Source: JADJDM01 sp044352985 (GTDB lineage Bacteria; Bacteroidota; Bacteroidia; B-17B0; Aurantibacillaceae). Taken from it: a DNA stretch of 64,000 nt. Each line of letters starts with the position of its first letter. The stretch's first letter is position 1. The DNA is taken from NCBI GenBank assembly GCA_044352985.1, contig JBILCU010000006.1, forward strand, positions 62,001 through 126,000. The letters run 5' to 3'. This document shows positions 26,179 through 35,008 of the stretch, one piece after another. The translations under genes were made by a program, and so were the position numbers. Below the pieces are notes generated by a model, which saw nothing but the letters and a program-made list of their open reading frames with translations, did no database searches and had not been told where the DNA came from.

Positions 26179-27264
26179 ATGAAAGTTGCACATTCATTTA
26201 TCATCAGTGCAATACTATTATTTATTTCTTGCTCAAAAGAAAAAGAGTCAATTCTAGTATCTGCAAGCGATATCACTGAAGTGGTTTATGCTTCAGGTAA
26301 AGTAAAAGCTGCTGATCAATACAATGTATATTCAACAGTTAACGGAGTTTTACAAAATATTTTCGTTAATGTTGGAGACGATATTCAGAAAGGACAAACG
26401 CTTTTAGAAATCGACAATTTAACTTCACAGTTAAATACTGAAAATGCGCGTATTGCTTTAGACTTAAGTGCAGAAAATAATCGAAAAGGCTCTGATAAAT
26501 TACAAGAATTGGAACTCAATGTGAATTTAGCCTTAGAAAAATTTCAATTAGACTCTTCATTATTTTTTCGTCAGAAAAAATTATGGGAACAAAAAATAGG
26601 AACGCATCTTGAACTTGAACAAAAAAAATTAGCTTATGATAATTCAAGCATTAATTATCAAACAGCACAAAAAAGATTATCTCAATTAAAAACGCAATTA
26701 CAAAATGAATTGAAACGTGCAAACATAAACTATGATATTAATAAAAAATTATTTAATGATTACTCTATAAAAAGTTCGGTTAACGGTAAAGTGTATGATA
26801 TACTAAAGGAACGCGGAGAGTTAGTAACTCCGCAAACGCCATTAGCGGTGATAGGAAAAGCAGATACTTTTTTATTAGAACTATCAGTTGATGAAAACGA
26901 TATTATTAAAATTAGCCTAGGACAAAAAGTATTAGTAACGATGGATAGTTATAAAGGCGAAGTTTTAGAAGCTGTTGTAGATAAAATATATCCTATTATG
27001 AATGAACGCAGCAGAACATTTATAGTTGAAGCGCACTTCATCAATCCTCCAAAAAAATTATTTCCAAATTTATCAGCTGAAGCAAACATTATCATTCAAG
27101 TTAAAAAAAATACAATTACTGTTCCTAACAATTATATTATTGATGGAAAATATGTTTTAGTTGATAATAATCAAAAACGAGAAATAAAAGCAGGTTTAAA
27201 AGATTACCAAAAAGTAGAAGTAATTGAAGGTTTAAAAGAAAATGAGGTAATCTATAAACCTTAA
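26179..27264 (+). CDS. MacA-like periplasmic adaptor lipoprotein (HlyD family)
   Basis: 361 aa. Lipoprotein signal peptide with lipobox near residues 15-18 (LLFISCSKE), placing it on the inner or outer membrane facing the periplasm. Membrane-fusion-protein architecture: biotinyl-lipoyl half-motif VYSTVNGVLQNIFVNVGDDIQKGQTLLEID at ~48-77 (split across frames of strands), a long coiled-coil hairpin at ~80-195, the second lipoyl half SIKSSVNGKVYDILKERGELV, and a beta-barrel domain. It would connect the MacB-like permease to an outer-membrane exit. Four bases separate it from the permease gene. It is the first gene of a three-gene export operon; the substrate is unknown. Confidence 0.88.
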   Translation: MKVAHSFIISAILLFISCSKEKESILVSASDITEVVYASGKVKAADQYNVYSTVNGVLQNIFVNVGDDIQKGQTLLEIDNLTSQLNTENARIALDLSAENNRKGSDKLQELELNVNLALEKFQLDSSLFFRQKKLWEQKIGTHLELEQKKLAYDNSSINYQTAQKRLSQLKTQLQNELKRANINYDINKKLFNDYSIKSSVNGKVYDILKERGELVTPQTPLAVIGKADTFLLELSVDENDIIKISLGQKVLVTMDSYKGEVLEAVVDKIYPIMNERSRTFIVEAHFINPPKKLFPNLSAEANIIIQVKKNTITVPNNYIIDGKYVLVDNNQKREIKAGLKDYQKVEVIEGLKENEVIYKP

Positions 27265-27267
27265 TAC

Positions 27268-28527
27268 ATGAATTTAAAACTTATCATAGATATTGCGTTT
27301 AACTTAATCAGAGCACGCTTAAAACAATCTATTGTTGCAGCGGTTGGTGTTACATTTGGAATTGCCATGTTTATTACATTGGTAAGTTTTATGAATGGTT
27401 TAAATAATTTATTAGATGGATTAATGTTGAATCGTACTCCTCATGTTAGATTGTATAACGAAATAAAACCATCTAAAGAACAACCAGTTACTTTATCAAA
27501 AAAATTTAAGAGCACTACTAATTTTATCAATTCAATAAAACCAAAAGACAGAGGTCAAGAAATTTACAATAGTAAATCAATTATTGATGTATTAAAAAAA
27601 GATTCACGAATTATTGACGTTGCGCCTAAGGTTTCGGTTCCTGTATTTTATAACGCAGGAAATATTGAAATTACAGGTTTGATAAATGGCATCGATGTTC
27701 CGGCAGAGGAACATTTATTTAAAGTAAGTGATTATATTATTGAAGGAAACGTTTTTGATTTAGATAATGAAGGCAACACTATTATTATAGGCAAAGGTCT
27801 ATCAGAAAAAATGATGGTAAACGTTGGTGATGTTATTAAAATTACCACTTTAAAGGGAGGGCTGGTCAACTTAAAAATAGTTGGAATTAGCCAAATTGGT
27901 ATTGCTGAAATTGATAATACCATGAGCTATACATCATTAGAAACTGCACAAATGTTGTTAGGAGAATCGGCAGCCTACATAACTGATATACAAGTTAAAC
28001 TTACAGATATGGCAATGGCCCCAGTAGTTGCCAAAGAATTTGGTAATAAGTTTAACATTGATGCCATTGATGCGCAAACAGCCAATTCGCAATTTGAAAC
28101 AGGAAGCAAAGTGCGAACTATTATTTCGTATGCAGTTGGTATTACTTTATTAATTGTGGCTGGTTTTGGCATTTACAATATTTTAAATATGATGATTTAT
28201 GAAAAAATGGATTCCATTGCCATTTTAAAAGCAACGGGATTTTCGGGAAATGATGTGAAATGGATTTTCATTTCCTTATCATTAATTATTGGCATTACTG
28301 GCGGCTTGTTTGGATTATTGTTTGGATTTGGCTTTAGTCATATTATAGATGTGATACCTTTTGAAACTGCCTCACTTCCGACAATCAAAACATACCCCAT
28401 TGATTACAAAATTGTGTATTATATCATCGGAATTATTTTTGCCGTTTGTACCACAACGATTGCAGGTTTATTTCCTGCGCTAAAAGCCAGCAAAATAGAT
28501 CCTGTTGAAATTATTAGAGGAAAGTAA
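27268..28527 (+). CDS. MacB/LolC-type ABC transporter permease
   Basis: 419 aa with the MacB_PCD plus FtsX layout: one N-terminal membrane helix (IVAAVGVTFGIAMFITLVSFM, ~21-41), a large periplasmic domain (~50-280), then three C-terminal helices (TIISYAVGITLLIVAGFGIYN, WIFISLSLIIGITGGLFGLLF, IVYYIIGIIFAVCTTTIAGLF) and the cytoplasmic end FPALKASKIDPVEIIRGK typical of FtsX-domain permeases. Type VII (MacB-superfamily) transporters act by mechanotransmission from the periplasm rather than passing substrate through the membrane. The following ATPase gene starts two bases after its stop, giving a complete adaptor-permease-ATPase set. Confidence 0.9.
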   Translation: MNLKLIIDIAFNLIRARLKQSIVAAVGVTFGIAMFITLVSFMNGLNNLLDGLMLNRTPHVRLYNEIKPSKEQPVTLSKKFKSTTNFINSIKPKDRGQEIYNSKSIIDVLKKDSRIIDVAPKVSVPVFYNAGNIEITGLINGIDVPAEEHLFKVSDYIIEGNVFDLDNEGNTIIIGKGLSEKMMVNVGDVIKITTLKGGLVNLKIVGISQIGIAEIDNTMSYTSLETAQMLLGESAAYITDIQVKLTDMAMAPVVAKEFGNKFNIDAIDAQTANSQFETGSKVRTIISYAVGITLLIVAGFGIYNILNMMIYEKMDSIAILKATGFSGNDVKWIFISLSLIIGITGGLFGLLFGFGFSHIIDVIPFETASLPTIKTYPIDYKIVYYIIGIIFAVCTTTIAGLFPALKASKIDPVEIIRGK

Positions 28528-28528
28528 G

Positions 28529-29206
28529 ATGGTAAACACTGTACTCGAAACAAAAAATATTAATAAATACTTTTACGATCCTGTAAAATTTAAAGTATTA
28601 TCTGATATAAACATGTCGATTAATGAAGGTGAATTTGTTTCCATCGTTGGCAAATCAGGTTGCGGGAAATCAACTTTGTTATATATTCTTTCTACTATGG
28701 ATACAGACTATGAAGGAGAACTGCGTATCAATGGAGACGACTTATCAAAAAAAACAGATGCCAATTTAGCAAAGATTAGAAATCAGCATATTGGTTTTGT
28801 ATTTCAGTTTCATTATTTATTATCCGAATATAATGTCTTACGTAATGTGATGATACCAGGAATTAAGTTAGCAAAATATTCGCTGAAAGAAATTGAACAT
28901 CGTGCTATGGAACAGCTACGTAAATTAGATATGACAGACCAAGCATTAAAATATCCTAATCAGTTAAGTGGTGGACAAAAACAACGCGTAGCCATTGCAA
29001 GAGCATTAATAAATGATCCACTCATTATTATGGGTGATGAACCAACTGGGAATTTAGATAAAAAAAATAGTGATTTAGTTTTTGATATTTTTAATAATTT
29101 GGTAAAGGAAAGGAATCAGGCTTTGTTAATTGTAACACACGATACTGATTTTGCAGCCAGAACACAACGCACCATCGAAATGGCAGATGGAAAAATTATT
29201 AGTTAA
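28529..29206 (+). CDS. MacB/LolD-type ABC transporter ATP-binding protein
   Basis: 225 aa. Walker A VGKSGCGKSTLLYIL near residue 42, Q-loop FVFQFHYLL, signature LSGGQKQRVAIARAL near 146, Walker B IIMGDEPTGNLD, and the H-loop VTHDTDFA. The LolD/MacB clade is recognised by the DEPTGNLD block and short length. An in-frame TTG at 28505 would overlap the permease; the ATG at 28529 is preceded by an AGAGGAAAG ribosome-binding site and is chosen. It energises the neighbouring permease. Confidence 0.93.
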   Translation: MVNTVLETKNINKYFYDPVKFKVLSDINMSINEGEFVSIVGKSGCGKSTLLYILSTMDTDYEGELRINGDDLSKKTDANLAKIRNQHIGFVFQFHYLLSEYNVLRNVMIPGIKLAKYSLKEIEHRAMEQLRKLDMTDQALKYPNQLSGGQKQRVAIARALINDPLIIMGDEPTGNLDKKNSDLVFDIFNNLVKERNQALLIVTHDTDFAARTQRTIEMADGKIIS

Positions 29207-29751
29207 ATCTTAAATACTTATCTCTTTGATTATTTATTAGTGTTTTGGCGTAATCAATAACAGCTATTACTAAACCAATTCTTTTTGTTTTGATTACACA
29301 AAAATGAGGGGGAAAAATCTGATAAATCATTTGTAAAAAATTATCCCATCTATTTGGTTATGATCGCCATACATTCCTCAATAAAATAAGATCTAAACAA
29401 CAAACTGAAGTATTTTTTCTTTGATTGTAATGTACATCTAAAATTACAATTTATATCGGAAGAAATGGATTTTATAAATCGTTCGTAATGTATAAAATGA
29501 GATTAACATGCAAGATGATGTGATTTAATCCTTTACTGCAAATATTTAAATCTCTATTCAATATAGTTTCTATTCATTTGAAATTTTTTCGGAAAATTTT
29601 TACCTGGTTTAGAAATTAAATAGTTACAGATTAAGATTCTAAAGGGTAAAATAGTTGTGAGAAACTCAAATGGTAATTTCAATAATAAAGTTTTTATAGT
29701 CATATAAAATCAAAATTAGAAAACTTAATAAAACATAAACCAAATAATACT

Positions 29752-29759
29752 TATCTTTA
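29752..29759 (+). promoter_or_regulatory. Possible -7 element for the TonB receptor gene
   Basis: TATCTTTA, one base from TAnnTTTG, 29 bases before the ATG. The -33 TTTG is absent. Confidence 0.35.
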
Positions 29760-29772
29760 CAAAACTTAATTA

Positions 29773-29786
29773 TTAGATTAATCTAA
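29773..29786. promoter_or_regulatory. Perfect 14-base palindrome just before the TonB receptor start
   Basis: TTAGATTAATCTAA is its own reverse complement and ends two bases before the ATG. Its TTAG...CTAA outline resembles operators of DtxR-family regulators, one of which is encoded 4.3 kb upstream. A repressor bound here would block transcription or ribosome entry. The relic upstream keeps the half TCTAACA only. Confidence 0.45.
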
Positions 29787-29788
29787 CA

Positions 29789-32017
29789 ATGAAAAATATA
29801 AAATTAAAATTGATTATAATTTCTATATTTTTTTTGGGCAAAATAACTGCTCAGAAAATTAAAGTTTATGGTAAAATTAATTTGTCAAATAAACCCTTAA
29901 TTGAGAAATTATGTCTTCCAGAACAAAACAAATGCGTTGATGTTGTAGATGGCTTTTACAATCTTACAATAAATGATACCGGTAAATTTTATTTTGAGTT
30001 AAAGTCGAATATTGGAATTGAATACAATAATTATTTAAGGGTTTCTATTATTCAAGATAGCATTGAAATTAATATCAGCGATAAAGAATATGTTTTGGAT
30101 GAAGTAGTAATTGGTTTATCATTTAATAAAAATGAGGTTGGTATTCTTACAAAGAAAACTAGTAGAGAAAAATTAGCTGTTGGTGGAAATACAAATTTGT
30201 GTGAAGGAATAAACTCAATTAACGGAATTAACGCAAGATCAAGTTGTGGGGTTTGCAACAGTACAGAAATTCAAATAAATAACTTATCAGGTATTTATTC
30301 ATCGATTTGTATTGATGGAGTTCCAAACATAAGTGGTTTAGGGAGTTCATACGGATTGAGCGGATTGCCTCTGGGTTTAATTAAAGAACTAAATGTTACT
30401 AAGGGGCCTTTTACAAGTAAAATAAGCAACGAAGGAATTGCTGGGACAATTGATGTGGTAACAAGAGATTTTGATGATATTTATAAAAGGGAATTTATAT
30501 TCCAATCGAATAGTTTAGGCGAATTAGATTTAAATATTGGATTGAAAGGAAAACTAAAAACAATTGAACATCTCTTTTACATTAATGGTTCAGGCACAAG
30601 TTTTAGTATAGACAATAACAATGATTCATTTACTGATTTCAGTAATTACAAAAAAATAAACATTTATTATTCGAGTAATTTAATTAATGATAAAAATAAA
30701 AAGTTAAAAATTACAAGCCGATCATTTCTTGAAGATCGCTGGGGTGGAGAAATGTCCTGGACTAAAAAAGACAAAGGAACTGAAAACAAATACGGTGAAG
30801 TAATTTTAACAAAAAGAACTGAAAACAATTTTCAGTTTCAGAAAAGAAGAGACAAACATTTATTTAATATTGTTTTGAGTCATACCTTTCATGAACAAGA
30901 CTCTTATTACGGTACAAATAAATACTTTGCAAAACAACAAATTGGTTTTACTCAATTTGAATATGCAAAAAACGCAAAATACTTACTTATAGAGAACGGA
31001 ATTAGTTTTAGGGGTACAATTAATCAGGAAAAGACAAACCTTGTTTTAAATCAAAAAAACAATGAATTTAACCGTATTTTCAATGCCGGATATTTTTTAG
31101 AATGTGAATGGATAATAAACAAAAAGTTTTCATTTATAAATTCGGGACGTGTAGACTATAACACAATCTCTTATTGGCTTCCCTCCTATCGGGTGGGAAT
31201 AAATTATCGAGCAACTAACAATCTAAAATTAACTCTTTTTGCAGGAAACGCTTATCGTCAACTACAATTTATTTCGGAGGAACACGCTTTATTAAATGGC
31301 TCACGTAAAATTGAAAGGAAATTAAATAAACCCGTTGAGGAATCTTGGTCTGTTACAACAATCATTAAATATATTTTAAATAAAGGATCATCATTTAATT
31401 CTGAAATTGAGTATGGTGGGTTTTATACTAATTTTAATAATAAAATAGTGATGGACTATGAAAGCAGTCCTGATAAAATAATTTTAAAAAACACTTTGGG
31501 TAAATTTTATTCTTACGGGTTTTACATTACAATAAACTCTAAAATTAAGAGTAGGTGGGAAATTGACTTTGGTCTTAACAATGCAAACATAAACTTTACA
31601 GAAAAAACAAACGAGCAAGAAATTAAGCAAAAAGTTTATTTTAATCCAAGATTCACATTTACATATTCTACAACATATAATTTTAAAAATAATAAAACCA
31701 AATTAATTTTTTCAGGCGCAACTAAAAGTCCGATGCTTTTACCTTTGGCAGAAAAAGATTTCAGGCCTGAACAATCGCCTTGGTTTAGTTTGATTAATTT
31801 GTTTTTATCAAGGTCGGTAGGCGAGAAAATAAACCTACAACTTGGAGTTAAAAATTTAATGAATTTTATTCCTGAACACCCTATTCTTCGTTCAGAAGAC
31901 CCGTTTGAAAAAGTTCAGTTACCTTCAAACAGAGATTATTCATTTGACGCTAAATACAATTACGCGCCAGTTAAAGGAATTCATTTTGTAATAATTTTAA
32001 AATACAATTTATATTAA
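29789..32017 (+). CDS. TonB-dependent outer-membrane receptor with CxxC plug motif
   Basis: 742 aa. Signal peptide (LKLIIISIFFLGKITAQ), an N-terminal carboxypeptidase-regulatory-like beta domain (~20-95), and the linking strand EYVLDEVVIG. The plug domain (~110-225) carries SSCGVCNSTEIQINNLSG, SICIDGVPNISGL, GLPLGLIKELNVTKGP and TIDVVTRDF, followed by a ~500-residue 22-strand-type barrel ending in a terminal aromatic strand (FVIILKYNLY). Receptors of this CxxC-plug type transport scarce nutrients (metal chelates, cofactors or peptides) with TonB energy; the ligand is not evident. It follows a MacAB-LolD-like operon and is paralogous to the upstream relic. Its stop codon directly abuts a parS site. 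Confidence 0.9.
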   Translation: MKNIKLKLIIISIFFLGKITAQKIKVYGKINLSNKPLIEKLCLPEQNKCVDVVDGFYNLTINDTGKFYFELKSNIGIEYNNYLRVSIIQDSIEINISDKEYVLDEVVIGLSFNKNEVGILTKKTSREKLAVGGNTNLCEGINSINGINARSSCGVCNSTEIQINNLSGIYSSICIDGVPNISGLGSSYGLSGLPLGLIKELNVTKGPFTSKISNEGIAGTIDVVTRDFDDIYKREFIFQSNSLGELDLNIGLKGKLKTIEHLFYINGSGTSFSIDNNNDSFTDFSNYKKINIYYSSNLINDKNKKLKITSRSFLEDRWGGEMSWTKKDKGTENKYGEVILTKRTENNFQFQKRRDKHLFNIVLSHTFHEQDSYYGTNKYFAKQQIGFTQFEYAKNAKYLLIENGISFRGTINQEKTNLVLNQKNNEFNRIFNAGYFLECEWIINKKFSFINSGRVDYNTISYWLPSYRVGINYRATNNLKLTLFAGNAYRQLQFISEEHALLNGSRKIERKLNKPVEESWSVTTIIKYILNKGSSFNSEIEYGGFYTNFNNKIVMDYESSPDKIILKNTLGKFYSYGFYITINSKIKSRWEIDFGLNNANINFTEKTNEQEIKQKVYFNPRFTFTYSTTYNFKNNKTKLIFSGATKSPMLLPLAEKDFRPEQSPWFSLINLFLSRSVGEKINLQLGVKNLMNFIPEHPILRSEDPFEKVQLPSNRDYSFDAKYNYAPVKGIHFVIILKYNLY

Positions 32018-32033
32018 TGTTTCACGTGAAACA
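32018..32033. promoter_or_regulatory. parS: parS (ParB-binding) site 1
   Basis: TGTTTCACGTGAAACA, a perfect 16-base palindrome identical to the chromosomal parS consensus TGTTNCACGTGAAACA. It fills exactly the 16 bases between the stop codons of the TonB receptor and the methyltransferase genes. ParB/Spo0J would load here for chromosome segregation. Confidence 0.92.
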
Positions 32034-32915
32034 TTAGGCCTTTTTGAAAAGGTAAATTTGAGAAGAGTATTCTGTAGGATTATTGATAGCCTTAAAATTT
32101 GATTTTAAACCAACAAAAAAAGCTTTTAAATAATTAATCTTTCCAGATTTATATTTTTCGCTTAGCATTGACACATAAAAGGAATCAAATACCATTGGCA
32201 TGATTTTAATTAATTTAAAGCCATTCTTTTCGACTAGATCTTTTACATTTTCTGGGGAAAAATGATAAAGATGACGGGGCAAATCATAAGCAGCCCAATT
32301 TTCTTTATAATAATTAGCATCAAATGAAGTAGGGTTAGGAACGGCTACTACAAAAAGACCATTTGATTTTAAATGAATATTAATAAAGCTAAACAATCCA
32401 CTTAAATCATGAACGTGTTCTAAAACATGCCACATGGTAAATACATCACATCTTAAAGAAGTACTAATTGAACTTAAATCATTTGTAACTTCGGCACCAT
32501 TAACTATTGCAATTTTTCTTGCATCATCATCAGGCTCAAAACCAAATGTTTCCCATCCATTCTTTTTACAAAAAGAAAGAAAAGCACCTGTTCCACAACC
32601 ATAATCAAAAAGCTTGCCTTTCTTTACAGAAAAGCGCATAATCAATTGTAATTTTTTAATAAGCGTGTAGGTGCGAATGAAATGATATAATCTATAAATT
32701 AATCCTTTCTTAGTATCACTGTGTGAAATATAATCGTCGGATTTATAATATGAACCGATATCGTAAGAAGCAGGGCGAGGAGAGGTAAACTTGAATTTAC
32801 ACTTAGAACATTCCTGAATAGAAAATATTTTTTGTGAAACGGTAAAATCTTTACAATCAATAAAATGATTGATTTCTTGAGAACCGCAAACTAAACATGT
32901 GTTAATTGTTTCCAT
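32034..32915 (-). CDS. Class I SAM-dependent methyltransferase with N-terminal zinc ribbon
   Basis: 293 aa. An N-terminal zinc-ribbon-like pair CLVC (7-10) and CSKC (36-39), with SPRP after it, introduces a Rossmann methyltransferase: LFDYGCGTGAFL (~102-113) binds S-adenosylmethionine, and FTMWHVLEHVHDL and LFVVAVPNPTS are the acidic and post-II motifs. DLPRHLYHFSPENV is frequent in this Methyltransf_23 subgroup, whose members modify sugars, lipids or natural products; the substrate cannot be read from sequence. It is flanked on both sides by parS sites, the upstream one occupying the region where its ribosome-binding site would lie. Confidence 0.85.
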   Translation of the reverse strand: METINTCLVCGSQEINHFIDCKDFTVSQKIFSIQECSKCKFKFTSPRPASYDIGSYYKSDDYISHSDTKKGLIYRLYHFIRTYTLIKKLQLIMRFSVKKGKLFDYGCGTGAFLSFCKKNGWETFGFEPDDDARKIAIVNGAEVTNDLSSISTSLRCDVFTMWHVLEHVHDLSGLFSFINIHLKSNGLFVVAVPNPTSFDANYYKENWAAYDLPRHLYHFSPENVKDLVEKNGFKLIKIMPMVFDSFYVSMLSEKYKSGKINYLKAFFVGLKSNFKAINNPTEYSSQIYLFKKA

Positions 32916-32920
32916 TAAAT

Positions 32921-32936
32921 TGTTTCACGTGGAACA
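32921..32936. promoter_or_regulatory. parS: parS (ParB-binding) site 2
   Basis: TGTTTCACGTGGAACA on the plus strand; the reverse complement TGTTCCACGTGAAACA matches the canonical parS exactly. It abuts the mnmG stop codon and lies five bases upstream of the methyltransferase start codon. It is 903 bases from site 1. Confidence 0.92.
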
Positions 32937-34832
32937 TTATTTTCCTAAATGAGCCATTAAAATGGCAATATCGCTAGGGTTTACTCCACTAATCCTACTT
33001 GCCTGACCAATGGTTCTAGGTCTTGTTTTTCTAAATTTCTCTTTTGCCTCAGCACCTAAACTCGATAAAACAGAAAAATCAAATTCATCAGCTATTCTAA
33101 AATCATCCAACTTTTTCATTTTTAAAGCATTCTCTTTTTCTTTATCAATGTATCCCTCATATTTCATGGAATGTTCTGCTTCAAGAATAGCATCTGTTTT
33201 AAATGAACTTAGAAAATCCAATAGATTTTGGTCAAACTTTGCCAATTCTTCAATCGAAATATTAGGTCGAGAGAGAACAGAAAAATATCTGACTTTTTGT
33301 GAAATAGGGGAGGAGTTGATGCTCTCCAAAAACACATTGATAACTTCAGGTGAAGTGCTAGTGTTTTTGAAAAAACCTGCAATTTTCTCTGAGGATTCAA
33401 CCTTTTCATTTACAGATCTTAACCGATTATGATCAGCTAAACCTATTTTATGAGATAATGGTGTTAAGCGAATATCTGCATTATCTTGACGCAGTAATAA
33501 ACGGTACTCTGCGCGTGATGTAAACATGCGATAAGGTTCATCTGTACCTTTATTTACTAAATCATCAATTAATACGCCTATGTAAGCATCATAACGATTT
33601 AAAACAAAAGCATCTTGCTCCTTTGCTTTTAAATGGGCATTAATTCCTGCCATTAATCCCTGACAAGCAGCTTCTTCATAACCGGTTGTGCCATTAATTT
33701 GTCCCGCAAAATACAGATTATCAATTAGTTGCGTCTCTAAAGTGAGTTTTAATTGGGTAGGAGGGAAGTAATCATATTCAATAGCATAACCTGGACGGAA
33801 CATCTTTACATTTTCAAAACCAGGAATTAATTCCAAAGCTTTTTGTTGAACATCTTCAGGTAGTGAAGTAGAAAATCCATTTAAATAAATTTCAACCGTT
33901 TCCCATCCTTCCGGTTCAACATACAGCTGATGTCGCTCACGTTCTGAAAAACGTGTAATTTTATCTTCAATACTTGGGCAATATCTCGGTCCTAAACCCT
34001 GTATTCGTCCAGCAAACATAGGAGATTTTTCAAATCCGGTTTTTAGAATATCATGAACTTCCTGATTGGTGTAAGCTACATGACACGGTATTTGTTTTTT
34101 CTCTTTTGATTTATCTTTCTGAATAAAAGGTGAAGTATCATCTAAATAAGAAAACTTATCGCTTACTTCATCTCCGCCCTGAACTTCCATTTTGGTATAA
34201 TCCAATGAACGGCCATCAATACGTGGTGGTGTACCAGTTTTCATTCTGCCACTTTCAAAACCATGTTTTACCAATTGTTCGGTTAAACCATAAGCAGCAC
34301 TTTCTCCTGTTCTTCCTCCACCAAATTGTTTTTCTCCTACATGGATAACACCATTTAAAAATGTGCCGTTTGTAAGTACAACTGCTTTTGCATGAAAAGC
34401 TATTCCCATTCCACTGATAACGCCTTCTACGCGTTTACCATCTTTGGAAATAATTAACTCTCTAACCATGTCTTGCCAGAAATCAACATTGGAGGTTTGC
34501 TCCAGCATTTTTCTCCATTCGGCAGCAAACAACATTCTGTCGTTTTGTGTGCGCGGACTCCACATAGCAGGGCCTTTGCTTCGGTTCAACATCCTAAACT
34601 GAATTGCTGAACGATCGGAAACAATACCCGAATAACCACCTAAAGCATCTATCTCCCTGACAATGTGACCTTTAGCTATTCCGCCCATGGCAGGATTACA
34701 ACTCATTTGAGCGATAGTTTGCATGTTCATGGTGATGAGCAATACTTTAGAGCCCATATTGGCAGCGGCGGCAGCAGCTTCACAACCGGCATGACCGGCA
34801 CCAACAACAATGATATCGTAATTATTTTTCAG
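32937..34832 (-). CDS. mnmG: tRNA uridine-5-carboxymethylaminomethyl modification enzyme MnmG (GidA)
   Basis: FAD-dependent partner of MnmE in making cmnm5U34 in tRNAs. FAD-binding VVGAGHAGCEAAAAAANMG is at the start (~9-27). MSCNPAMGGIAKGHIVREID, GRTGESAAYGL, MKTGTPPRIDGRSLD and FTSRAEYRLLLRQDNADIRLT are all hallmarks, and the C-terminus ends ASRISGVNPSDIAILMAHL. No ATG precedes the FAD motif. The frame is open up to a TTG at 34907, but a perfect -7 box (34849-34856) lies inside that extension. I therefore prefer the CTG at 34830-34832, giving MKNNYDIIVVG and 631 aa, the family's usual length. Often origin-proximal in bacteria, in keeping with the adjacent parS sites. Confidence 0.9.
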   Translation of the reverse strand: MKNNYDIIVVGAGHAGCEAAAAAANMGSKVLLITMNMQTIAQMSCNPAMGGIAKGHIVREIDALGGYSGIVSDRSAIQFRMLNRSKGPAMWSPRTQNDRMLFAAEWRKMLEQTSNVDFWQDMVRELIISKDGKRVEGVISGMGIAFHAKAVVLTNGTFLNGVIHVGEKQFGGGRTGESAAYGLTEQLVKHGFESGRMKTGTPPRIDGRSLDYTKMEVQGGDEVSDKFSYLDDTSPFIQKDKSKEKKQIPCHVAYTNQEVHDILKTGFEKSPMFAGRIQGLGPRYCPSIEDKITRFSERERHQLYVEPEGWETVEIYLNGFSTSLPEDVQQKALELIPGFENVKMFRPGYAIEYDYFPPTQLKLTLETQLIDNLYFAGQINGTTGYEEAACQGLMAGINAHLKAKEQDAFVLNRYDAYIGVLIDDLVNKGTDEPYRMFTSRAEYRLLLRQDNADIRLTPLSHKIGLADHNRLRSVNEKVESSEKIAGFFKNTSTSPEVINVFLESINSSPISQKVRYFSVLSRPNISIEELAKFDQNLLDFLSSFKTDAILEAEHSMKYEGYIDKEKENALKMKKLDDFRIADEFDFSVLSSLGAEAKEKFRKTRPRTIGQASRISGVNPSDIAILMAHLGK

Positions 34833-34848
34833 GTGTAAATTCTTTTCG

Positions 34849-34856
34849 CAAAGATA
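34849..34856 (-). promoter_or_regulatory. -7 element for mnmG
   Basis: TATCTTTG on the minus strand (perfect TAnnTTTG). The predicted transcription start falls near 34843, downstream of the TTG alternative start but upstream of the CTG at 34832. Confidence 0.5.
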
Positions 34857-35008
34857 GGGAGTACAATGAGATAAAATAAATTTTTTGCCAACTAAATTCA
34901 ATACCAATTATCGTTTAGTTTTATCTCCAATTTTTCTAAAAAAATTTGCATTCTCATTTATTTTATAAGTTTTTTAATTACTTTCAACATCAATAAAAAC
35001 AAAGAACT

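Larger units (their letters stand above)
29207..29788. other. 582-base AT-rich intergenic region upstream of the TonB receptor
   Basis: No convincing gene. It holds a stretch around 29510-29550 (GATGTGATTTAA ... TGCAAATA ... TTTAAATCT) resembling 26095-26132 upstream of the macA-like gene. Near its end are a -7-like element and a palindrome, listed separately. The rest may be decayed coding DNA but I could not align it to anything. Confidence 0.5.

Noticed and set aside
32937..34907. Extended mnmG start at the TTG codon 34907
   Set aside because: The extension contains a perfect -7 box and is unlike MnmG N-termini; the shorter CTG start fits family length.
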